A DNA stretch of 64,000 nt from Tubulanus polymorphus. Lineage: Eukaryota > Nemertea > Palaeonemertea > Tubulaniformes > Tubulanidae. The position numbers were made by a program, and so were the translations under genes. Of this stretch, positions 1 to 10,700 are shown piece by piece. The DNA lies in contig NC_134027.1 of NCBI RefSeq assembly GCF_964204645.1, positions 23,610,485 through 23,674,484 on the forward strand. Reading direction: 5' to 3'. The notes under the pieces were generated by a model that saw only the letters and a list, made by a program, of their open reading frames with translations, had not been told where the DNA came from and made no database searches. Position 1 is the first letter of the stretch, and each line of letters starts with the position of its first letter.

Positions 1-870
1 TCGTTTCAATAATCGTGTAATGGGTAAAATGGAATGGAATGGTTGAGTTGTATTCATCGTGTATCCCCGTGGGCATGATAATCAAATTGTATCATCAAAT
101 TAGCGAGGCCCTTATTCTAATCAAACGGTTGCACATTAAAGTGATGAATCCTAGTACACAAAAAAACAAATCAGATGGATTAATTCATACAAAGGCCTAC
201 AATTTGGAACCCCCTCGAGATAGGGCCATGGATCAGCCACTGGAGCCACTGGATCTAATATTTCCAAAATAATGACAATATAAGACAGACGGTAGTGGAA
301 TTCATCACCTAGTAGGCCATAACACCAAAGGAGAAAAATTCTTTCATTTCTTGGGACATTTGTCCATCTACGTGTTCAGCGGTGTTCAGGTAACAGGCTG
401 GATCCGCCCCTGGCGCATGTCTTAATACGTAATATGCGAATGCATATACATTATGTCTTTACGTACACGTACATATATCATATATATAAAAGTACCGTAC
501 CTTCAACTATAAGAGCCTATAGACAATATGATCGTGATCTACATCTACCAGCAAACAGACACCAGACAGTCAGTCATCGTGGTGCTTTGTTAAGAAACCA
601 GGGCATGAAGCATTCATTAGATATTATTCAATTATTCGCATACATGTATTTAATCGGCGAATTGAATACCACAGCCGACGCGAGAGTCGCCCCTGGAGGT
701 GGATGTATCTACGGCCTTCGTGGTTCTTGGTGTAACAAAAGTCGATTGAGACGTGATGGAGGACTAATAGAGGGGGGGGGGGTATGAGACGAAGGGGCAG
801 AATTTGAAGGATAAATCGTAAAATTAATTTTTACACATATTGATTGAAAAATCCTATGCAAACGACTAGG
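1..870. repeat. Segmental duplication, copy 1 (partner 14,094-17,430)
   Basis: Three blocks match the region right of the glutamate receptor gene in the same order and orientation: 1-200 with 14,094-14,300 and 14,676-14,710; 420-745 with 16,040-16,340; 750-868 with 17,321-17,428. Copy 2 is longer because of insertions. In copy 2 this sequence begins about 170 bp upstream of the receptor start codon, so position 1 here probably lies just 5' of a receptor paralogue beyond the left edge. No gene is supported inside the block; its short ORFs are not conserved in copy 2. Confidence 0.7.
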
Positions 871-1876
871 CTACACTGGGGTGTCCCGTAAAAATGTCAC
901 TCAGATTTGATTAGTTCTAATTTATAAACAGAGTTATTCGATTAAATAAATTTGGCCTAATGAAGCCGAATGTTAATTTCATACTATTGAACTTGTATAG
1001 AAAATCACCGATGCATTAAGGCCGCAGAAACAGTCATCCAAAAAAGTGACGGAATTGATCAGTTTTATGGATTATGTTCTTACCTTGGAACCGTTGATGG
1101 CCTGCACTACGTTTGATCCACCTTCTTATCCTCGGTACGAATCTCCATGCATTAGATGGGAACCAACAGAAGAAAAAAACCTAACAGCAATGCTCTGTGA
1201 AAGTTCATTCATGTACTTATATCGTGTTATGTGCTATATATAGTGGAACGACCAATAGCGCTAACACCTGGTTTAACAAGCAACGCGCCACAACCAGCAG
1301 ATGTACAATGAAAAATAGATTTTTATTGCGCTCTCGGGGAAAGAACTAATCGTAAAGATATTGTTGATAAAGATATTGTTTTGTTTTTAAAAGGGACCTT
1401 ACCTACCTCGGACAATACGCTAAGAGCCCTGCCACTGTACACAGGGACTTGATAGTGAAAGAATAATAACCAGTATCAATGACCAACCCCAGTATCCCTG
1501 TATAATCAAAAAACAAGGGTGACAACTAATCATCAATCTGAAAATGATCTCTCCACTTCAATCGACTGTAATTCCAAAAATCCTCAACCGATTCACATGA
1601 AATTAGCTTTAATACAAACTAGAAGACTTTCTGCTTTCAACGAGCCTATAACGATCACTCTACAACAAATAGCTCACAACGAAATCGGCGTTTATTTACG
1701 GGAGATAGCTCAAAATGGAGGTGTACAGATTCTATGGTGGACAGCAAAAATGGCAGTTTTTTCACTTGAAACAATATTTTCTATGTAAAATTTTTAGAGA
1801 AAACCCTAACAAACTTATTTCTTATCTATGTTTTTTTATTTTTTTATTTATCTATGTTTTTGTATGTTTTTTCACT
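871..1876. other. Intergenic, nothing recognised
   Basis: AT-rich sequence with scattered short ORFs, none with a recognisable domain or splice-site context. No clear match elsewhere in the window was seen. Confidence 0.5.
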
Positions 1877-1969
1877 GTAGACCGGGTGCGCAGTCGGTCT
1901 AGTGTGGCAGGGTCTCGTACTGTGGCATTCTCGATGCCATGAGGTTCGAATCCCTGCCGGGGGAGGATG
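1877..1969 (+). mobile_element. tRNA-derived SINE-like head
   Basis: Contains a tRNA-like internal promoter: an A-box-like GGTCTAGTGTGGCAG and a B box GGTTCGAATCC about 40 bases further on, ending GGGGGAGGATG. The same module forms both arms of the palindromic elements at 6,977, 8,216 and 17,441. Here the inner edge of a left arm (ACCGGGTGCGCAG) is joined directly to a right arm, as if the middle had been deleted. Not a working tRNA gene: no complete cloverleaf could be drawn. Confidence 0.65.
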
Positions 1970-2436
1970 GTGAAAGAGGTACCCTGTGTCTGTATGTTGA
2001 AGTGACCTTTCATGGAAAGTATGCCCAAGGTTAAGAAGTAAAGGGAAGGGGTTTAAATCAAATAAGTATATCTCAGAAAAAGGGCACTATCAGCCAAATG
2101 GGGGGAGGGGGGTCAGTAACTAGTACGTAACTCCAGTAACCCCCTCTGCCTACGGGCCTGTGATGCCAATACATTTTCTTTTGGTCCGGGAGATATCTCA
2201 TCCAGTTGAATTCCCAAGACGAAAATGAACTTTGCCCTTTTATGAAGAAATATTGCACATACAAAACTGCGTAAATCGCATCTAATTTTCTTCAATAGAA
2301 AGAATGATTATTGACCAAGTTATAATTCTGATTTATCTAATCAGAAATGTAGAAACTATGTATCTAATGTAGAAACTACTCATAAAACGCAACTTTTCTC
2401 TCGATAAACAAATAATGTCTGTAATAAACAAAACAC

Positions 2437-2578
2437 CAGGGGCCAGTTGCACAGTCGTGACTTAAGTCCAAAAGTGGTCTTAAATCTGAAGAATGGTCTT
2501 AAGTTGTTAGATTGGCTGTAGAACTAAGTTGGTCTTAGACTGGTCTTAAGTCTAAGCCATGACTATGCAACCGGCCCC
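2437..2578. repeat. Fold-back (MITE-like) element 1
   Basis: Starts GGGGCCAGTTGCACAGTC and ends with its imperfect inverse GACTATGCAACCGGCCCC. The pairing arms are about 45 bases. The interior is built from repeats of a TGGTCTTAAGTC-like word. Decayed relatives occur around 62,043-62,205. It abuts the next fold-back element. Confidence 0.7.
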
Positions 2579-2699
2579 AGGGGCTGGTTTTATAGACTGG
2601 TATTACCTTTAACCCAGGGGCTAACTCATTTTTAATTTAATTCATTTTCAATTGATTTAGCCCCGGGTTAAAGGTAATACCAGTCTATAAACCGGGCTA
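2579..2699. repeat. Fold-back (MITE-like) element 2
   Basis: The arm at 2,582-2,624 (TAGACTGGTATTACC core) pairs with the arm at 2,656-2,698 (GGTAATACCAGTCTATAAA), nearly perfectly over about 42 bases, around an AT-rich loop. It directly follows element 1, with shared CCAGGGGC bases at the border. No coding capacity. Confidence 0.75.
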
Positions 2700-2890
2700 G
2701 GGCGAACATTCTAAATTCTTATTATTTGTTCATTTCCGAAATAAACAACTTTAACCTAGTAAAATATCTTCGGACATATGAACCTTTTCCCTCTGGAAAA
2801 TGTGGTACTACACGTGGGTATTAACAGTGTCCATCAGTCGAAAGTTTAACCACTCGGCCACACCGCTCCAGATGAAATCACTCGTCACAC

Positions 2891-3828
2891 AACGCAAAGA
2901 CATTGAAACAAACGAATTTTTATACACTAAATATATTATCGAAATAAATACATACATGACCGTGATCTTTGATCGTGATATACATGATCTCTGAAGTAAG
3001 CCCAGATCGCATTTGAAATTTACATCCTTTTTGGCTCAGCTGTGGCCGAAGTGGAGCTGTAGGATGAGCCGTCGTCGTCAGTCAGCCCTGAACTTAAAGG
3101 ATAATTTTCACGAAACTTGGTACACTTGATCACCTTGGTACGCCATTGTTTGCTATCGAAAGAGTTTTGGATCGGACAACCGGTGGCGTCCTGTAGAAAA
3201 ATGATGTCCGAATTTGTGTAACAACATACTCAGTAACTATAGATTTGATATTTACGAAACTCAGTAGGTATGTTCATAACGTTCGCTAATTTTTTGCTAT
3301 CGAAGGAATTTTCGTTCGGTTTAACGGTGTCGACGTCAGGTGTTCTTAAACATCATAGCTATAGTAGCGCAATAATGTGTCGTATCGTTCTTGGTAACCG
3401 AGATTCAGATTTATCTTCATAGTATTGCATAGGACCTATTCCATGTTCTGATCGGTTTATTTGTTTGGCCAGCGGGAGACTTTTAAAACGGTGAAGGTGC
3501 TTCTAAAACGCTTCTGGTGGTTCTAAAACGATGTTGCTTTACAAATGTATTCTCAATTACTTGTTCCTGAATATTCTATAAGATCTTGATGGTTCGGCCA
3601 ACAGCGGACGGTCGGTGGCCATCTTTGTTTTTCATTTTTGTTTCTAAAGGTTAGTCCGAATATATAAGTTTTTATTAACAGAACTCCTGCAATAGAACTT
3701 TAGAAATTCAGAAACTTCGTACAGACCCCACAAAAGTCGCGAAACACAAAGAACATGCTACGTCTTCAGTTTCGAGTTCACGTGGTTATTTATGTGGCAA
3801 CCAGGTGGCGCTTCTCATCGCCAATTAC
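2891..3828 (+). repeat. Dispersed ~1 kb direct repeat, copy 1 (partner 19,016-20,033)
   Basis: Aligns along its length with 19,016-20,033 in the same orientation, with scattered substitutions and small indels. The shared stretch includes a ACATACATGACCG motif at the left and a region rich in GGTTCTAAAACG near the middle. It belongs to the larger flank duplication. No open reading frame is kept between the two copies, so it is either non-coding flank or a dead element. Confidence 0.7.
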
Positions 3829-4745
3829 GTACCTTTTAGCCTATGGCAGTCAAACTATACACATTTGACAATGGCTTTAAATTGTTTAGAATTTCATGAT
3901 CGTTCAATTTCACATGAAAATTAGTAAATTTCGATCCACTTTGGCTAAGCTAGACTTTTTAGAATAGTTTTGATTTGCAAAGTTCTTCAAAATACTGAAA
4001 TCTACCTAAGTACCAAATTTCTTGTCCATGCGATGTCCGGTATTGCCACTAGGTGGCACTTTATTCGAAGAATAACAGGCCTACATTTTCCGCTATCGTG
4101 GATAAACCGTAGATATATAAGGATTGATTTACTATGTTGTTCGGGATACCAATGTTAGCCCAATTGGACTATAGGGTTTTTCTTTTAAAAAATTTCGTCT
4201 GCAAAGACAAATTAATGCAGTTATTTTGGGAAGTTGTGGAGACATTTCTGATGGTTTGTCTTGAACCCATCTTGCTTGGCATTAACCTTTTCATTCTACC
4301 ATTTCTCCCAATCTTTCGACAACCATCAACCAAACCGACGGTTCATATAAAAACCCACACCACCACCGACAGACTAATCTCTTACGAATACACTATTATA
4401 CGCATGGTGGTAAACAATGAGCTATTTTTATCTTCCGGTTTTGTCTCAGTCTCAGAAACGGCCAATATCAGTTGGATATGCATATAAGGAATTTAGGGGA
4501 AAAATGATGGTTCATCGTCGTATTCGCACAGATTATTATCATCCGTGATTGTTTCATCTAATAGCTTTGTTATTATCTATTGATCAATGTATTGAGACTT
4601 AGTTTTTGGTCATCTTTTCACTCGGCTTCACGGCAGACATGGGGGTTTGCGATAGCGACCTGGTCTTCCGTATGGATCTCGGTGCCTCAAGATAATACAA
4701 TGGATATTCCTAACCTCTGATTGTCTAATCTGAATAAACGATGTC
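3829..4745. other. 3' flank of the glutamate receptor gene, nothing else recognised
   Basis: Unique in the window. An open frame at 4,134-4,487 (plus) has no recognisable domain and no supporting splice context, and is probably chance. No clear AATAAA on the minus strand was found close to the receptor stop codon. Confidence 0.4.
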
Positions 4746-7700
4746 TCAAAGAGGTACGGGTTCTGGTGACTGGTTACTCGGATCGCCGCCGCCGCCGCCG
4801 GTATTTTCCTGCGATTTCGCTCTTCTGTAGACCAACAGCAAGTGTTCTATAAGCGCTACAAATGACGCGACGGCTAGTCCGATAATCAACGTGAAAAACA
4901 CCCCAGACATTTCAAAAAACGTCAACGGTTCAGTCTCTGATATTTCGTCTAACCACATTATGTCGCGATCACATAGAAACTGACGCTTCATATACCTGAA
5001 AAAAAAAAAACATTGATTGTCACTTACTAGAGGCCAGTTATGCACTGGTTCAACCGATAATGAATAGTATTCATCTTTTCGAAACTTACTTCTCTTCTAT
5101 GTCTTTTTGCTGTCCGCTTGCTCTTGTCGCGACGATCAACGCATCGATCGGGCGTTTTACCATTGCACCTACCGGCAACGCAAACGCGAATCGTAATCCA
5201 TACAACTGCTTCAGTCCGTGCTCGATTAAGTCGCATCTTTGCGCCACCGCGTACCGAGCCGTCAACGTGTCGGTAAGCAATATGAAATTTTCGTTGACAA
5301 TCCGCTCAACGGCGGTTTCTAAATCCGGCAGAATGTTACCGGTTCGGCGAATGATGTTCCACACCATGATCTCGGGAAATTTCCGTGTTTTCGACAATAT
5401 TTTCTTAACTTCGGAATGATCTATTACACCGAAATTCCCCTCGCCCCTTTCGATCAATTCGATCAGATTTCTTATCGGTTGCTCATCGGCTCTCAGTCTC
5501 AGAAACGCCGTCATATTGGCCGTATAGGCGGCCGACAGCGCCATACTTAGATACATTACAATGGCGACGAGGATCCTACTGGGAATCGCGTTAGGATTAG
5601 TCTCCGAACTGCCGCTACTGAATCGAGCCACTGTAAAGTATAAAGTGTCCGCAAACGAGATCGTGTCGGTTGTGTAGTCTATAAACGTCAACAACGATAG
5701 TAATATACTTATGGCGAATATCATCGCCAGCACGACCAGCCAAAATGAGCCGACGAACGGTTTAAGAAATTGCCAGCGATTTTTTTCAACTCTGGGCACC
5801 CTGGATAACAAATGCAGCGACGCCGGATATATCGGGGCAGTATAATCGACGACATTCTTCTGTTCTACATCGACGGCGAATCCACCAGCCGCTGCATCCG
5901 CCTGGAAATCAAAATTTACCTAATTTTAATCGTGTTTACTGTTACTGAATGGAGTGCCGGCATACCCACCAGATGATGCCAATAAAATATCAGACTAACA
6001 AGATTAATATTACTTCATTTTCAACAAACGCTCAGTCTTCCAATTCAAAGAAAAATCCCCAAAACAAAAATCAAAATCAAATATAAATACTCACAACTTG
6101 TTGTAATACAGCAAATAGATCCTCACTTATCGGGTAATCAGCGTAATCAAAGCTGACACAAAGGAGAGTACTGTACATTTCAAGTAAATCGTAAAATAAT
6201 CCGGTAAGCTTTCCATCTTTTGGTTTCATAAAGAACGGTGGTTCCTGTTCAAATAAAATAGTGCATCAATGACATATGTGAGGCTTGGGAACTGCCCTAA
6301 ACTGCGTCTTGGAGGTTGCGTTTAAGTATTGTTGAAAATTGAATTGTATTCATCATAATACTGACCAGTCTAACCAAAATATCCGCGTGGTCTGCAGAAA
6401 ATGCTCTCACACATCCATTTGGAACAGCAATGATCGGTTTTGATCGGTGGACTTGATTCCAATCCACGAACTAAACATGAAAAATAAACAACGACGATTA
6501 ATCAGAGCATAGAACTATCTCGCTCCACTCGAAAACCAGCAGACACCGCTAGTAATTTAGCGGGTTTTTGACGAGTCGTCGTGACCCTTTATAGGTCACA
6601 ATCAGAGCTAGGATACGAAAGCGATGAAGGGCTTACCTGTCAGTGAATTGTTTATATCGGTTTTACTCATCAATGATCCCGATCACTATCCTCGCAGGTG
6701 CTCGCGCACTGATACATTCAAAAGTATGGTTGATAATTAAGAAACTGCGCAGTTAGTGGTTTAGACTGACTGGAGAGGATCGGCAGAGTATTGTCTCCAC
6801 TGCGGATTTGTCACTAGCTCGTATTTTGTTACTTGACAGTAAGTGCGAGCGAGGGATTTTCTTCATGAAAATAACCAGTAATGCCTGCATCACCCGGCAT
6901 TATCTACGCAAACTGCGCCATTTGAAGCGGTACTCATTGGAAATCCCCCGAGTTAGTTAGTAGGCCTACATGTAGTCATCCTCCCACGGCAGAGATTCGA
7001 ACCTGATGGCATCGCTACACTTAGCCACGACACGAACCCCTGCCACACTAGACCGGGTGCGCAGGTACTTGCGCAGGTTAACCGCACGAAAACTCGCGGC
7101 ACCAATCAGATTGCTCGTTGTATAGTCGCTGAGGTTAATTTCACGGAATAACTATAAATGGGAAAACCCACGCTGAAATAAAACGGGATATCCGATTGAC
7201 TGATAATGACATCATCTAAGCTACGCGTGCAGCTGCGCACTCGGTCTAGTGTTGCAGGGTATCCCGATGACATCGAATCCCTGCCGGGGGAGGATGGCAC
7301 GTAGTAGGCTAGAGACAGGTAGTACTGTGCTGTATATTCATGGCGAGGTAAGCGGCGCCCGCCTCGCGTAAACACAGACCGCCTCGGATAGACAGACGAA
7401 AAATACATTGTTCGGCGTGCGTTGTATAGAAAAGAAGATATAACGAGGAACTTAAATTTGTTTTCAATGACAAGTAAACTGACATCTCCTCGTGCATCCA
7501 CTCACGACTAGTCAATTTTAAACACTGTCTTCGACCATGGACCTTGGTCCTTTTGGTTTCTTTTACGAAATTCATAACTTAACAGATTCACAGGAAAGGA
7601 TTGACTTTATAAAGCTATAAAAGTACCGAATAGTAGAAAAAGTTGCTATTTTGACCGAAGTGAAAATCTGGTACGTCCTCTACTTTTGACACTTTCTTAC

Positions 7701-10700
7701 CTTTAACTCAGTCATTACACAATCCGTCTTACTTCGCTCGCCGTTCGTTTCACAAACATAAACGACCGGCGTCTTACGAAAGTTCTTCAGCGAGAAGTTA
7801 AAATGACCGCTTAACCCATCAACTTCTACCTCAGAATCCTAGAATCGAATTAGACACATACATTTTTAAAGGGACAACGTATAAAAAAGGGCGGGTTAAA
7901 TATCTACGCAGCCAAAAGAGGAGTATGGAAAATTTGAAATTTTAGTGCAATTTCTGGCACTTGAAGGACAATCGAGAGAATAAAAGCTAAATCTTGATAG
8001 GCCGACTGCTGTCTAATTGATTGTGGCTGTCTAATTGAAATGCCCTGAAAAATATGTCCATTGTATTTTCAATCCCAAACGAGGACACGGGAAAAATTGC
8101 GACGGGAGCACGTGCGCCATGTCCTCTAATGATCGATCCGCAAGGCCAGGGCAAAATCTGGATCAAAAACAGGGAGACGGATAATGAGTTGTAGGCTGGA
8201 ATCGCCCCTGGTTATCATCCTCCCTCGGCAGGGATTCGAACCCGATGGCATCGCTACACTGAGCCACGGCACAAACACCTGCCACACTAGACCGGGTGCG
8301 CAGATACATGCGCAGCTTTGCCGCGCGTAAACTTGCAGCGACAATCAGATTGCTCGTTGTATAATCGCTGAGGTAAATTTCACGGAAGGAGTATAAATTG
8401 GAAAACACCCGGGCTGAAACTAAAACGGGATATCTGATTGGCCAATAATGACATCTTCTAAGCTGCGCGGGTAGCTGCACACTCGGTCTAGTGTTGCAGG
8501 ATTTCGTACCGTGGCAATCTCGATGCCATCAGGTTCGAATCTCGCCGGGGGAGGATGCTGTTTATGAACCCAGACCACCATTCCAAAATCTTCCATGCCC
8601 TATTATACAAATAAGCCTCTTAACATACGAAAAATCCGTCCGATTTTTCCCTAATTCGTTGCTCGGCAAATTTATTCAGAGTGAGAAGCGTGTCGAACAA
8701 TCCGTAATCTCGAGTCTTATCGTATGTTAGTAATTTGTTCAGGTTGTACGTTTTCACTAGACTTTCGTTAAACATATCGAGAAATGACAGCGATGGATTC
8801 GTTTGCGTAATTTCGTACTGCGCAAGAAAATCATACGGAACATCTTCCTAAAAATAGAAAATGAAAGTAAATTTTTAAAATACAAGCATCAACGCAACTC
8901 CCAAAATTTGAAAATAGCTCAGAGGATTGAGTGGAAACGTCATTACTCTCTAAGTTTATAGAATATCTCTTAGAATTCAGTCGAAACGTCTCTACTCTAA
9001 CAAAGCAATACTTACGTATGTTAGATAAAGCCAGCGATAAAGATATGTGTTCATACCAAAATAAGTTGCCTGCAAAAGTCCAAGAATAAACTACATTCTT
9101 CTTTGTCATGCTCGTACATAGTCCGGTCCATGAGCCTCAGGAGGGCTCTAAAATTGATTTATTTGTGATATATTCGTGATTTGTTTTTTTTTTTAGGTAG
9201 CCCTTGATCTCTACTACCGGGATCCGATTATCATTTGTCAAAATTTTGCAGGCGTGACCTTGAAAATCGTTGCTATAGCAACTACTATTTGTTCATTTTA
9301 GTGTCGTTTCCATGATTATAACACTATCATTCAGGCACGGATATGAAAACGGATGGTTTAATAACTTACTGGTCTGACGAGTTCAGCCAAGGTGTAACAC
9401 TTTCACTGACTTAAAAAACATACGTTGCCAAGCACGAGTTATCTCGTAAGTACTTCCAGTTTTGCCGTCAATGCCGCTACGAGTTATCTCGTAGCTGATC
9501 ATTCTTATTTACTGACATGCGGGAATGACACAGTTTCTGATTGGCTGTTTCTTGATCATTGGTCAAGTAATATTATCTAACTATGGACGTATAAACTAAT
9601 TTAGTTTATACGTCCATGATCGAACTAACAGTATGCGTGTTGCATACGTAGTTCTATGTGGATATAAATTATTATTGTAAAGTCAATTGTGACCAGTGGA
9701 TGTAACTTATCGCAAAACAACGAGATAACTCGGGTGTTGTCATATCGCGGAATCACGGAATCGCGGAATTTTCAAAAAAAACACTGAATTTCTTCATTTT
9801 AACTACATAGTAACCGAGTTTTTCCACGGGGATACCCCTTGTTGGACAAGGCACCGGACGCATGTTGTTCATTTTCTCATTGCCGGTACCTGGTAGGTCT
9901 ATGTGATAATCTATTACTATCGTCGCTCAACTAATTAACGATACTTCCAGACTTGAAATTGGAGAACCTACGCAGGCAATTAATCTATCAACATTGGAAC
10001 CGCATCTACGAGTTCTGTGTATGTTACCATTAATAAACCTTTAACTAACTGAATAAATGCTGCATCGTAAAATGGATATAAAAACGATGATTTATTTAGA
10101 CTGCACTCTTCCACTGGTCGTATTAAGACCAAAATGAGGTATGTTTCTATACGGTCAAGAGAAATATCCCACAATGAACGATGTCAGACGAAAACAGATA
10201 TACATTTTGCATATTCTGGCTTGAGATTTTTAATGCGTCTCGTGCATCATAATTGTGATTAATGCGGTGTAGTGTATCTAGAGTGTAGAGTGTGGTGTAT
10301 CTAGAGGAGTTATAAAAGTTGTGGAATGATATTAAAGATTACTTTTTAAAATGGTATCTTTTCTTAACTCGGTTATTTGTGAAGAGAAAGCTGTTACTTA
10401 GTTGCTTCTCCGAGGTCTGATTCCTTAGGTCTCAAAAACGTACTATCGGTACTAGATATCAAATATAAGTTTTAAGGAACCGCGGTACATGTTTGGTAGT
10501 AGCACATTTCACGTTTGCAGCCATCTGAAACTACGGCCCAACCTAGAGCGACCGTGCTCAAATCTACTAAGAAGATCGCAAAAAGTCGATTCACTTCGAT
10601 AACCGATGCTTGCACTAGTGCCAATCTCATTTTCCGACTACATTTTGACTGTTACCGAAGCCGCAGGTAACTGAACGGTATCATAAAACCATGTCAGATA

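Noticed and set aside
434-787. 117-codon plus-strand ORF
   Set aside because: The corresponding frame is broken in the duplicated flank at 16.0-17.4 kb, and no domain is visible.
9980-10174. Minus-strand ORF with a hydrophobic stretch as an extra receptor exon
   Set aside because: Exons 11,011-11,228 and 9,016-9,069 join in phase 0 with continuous amino-terminal-domain sequence, leaving no place for it, and it lacks a good donor.
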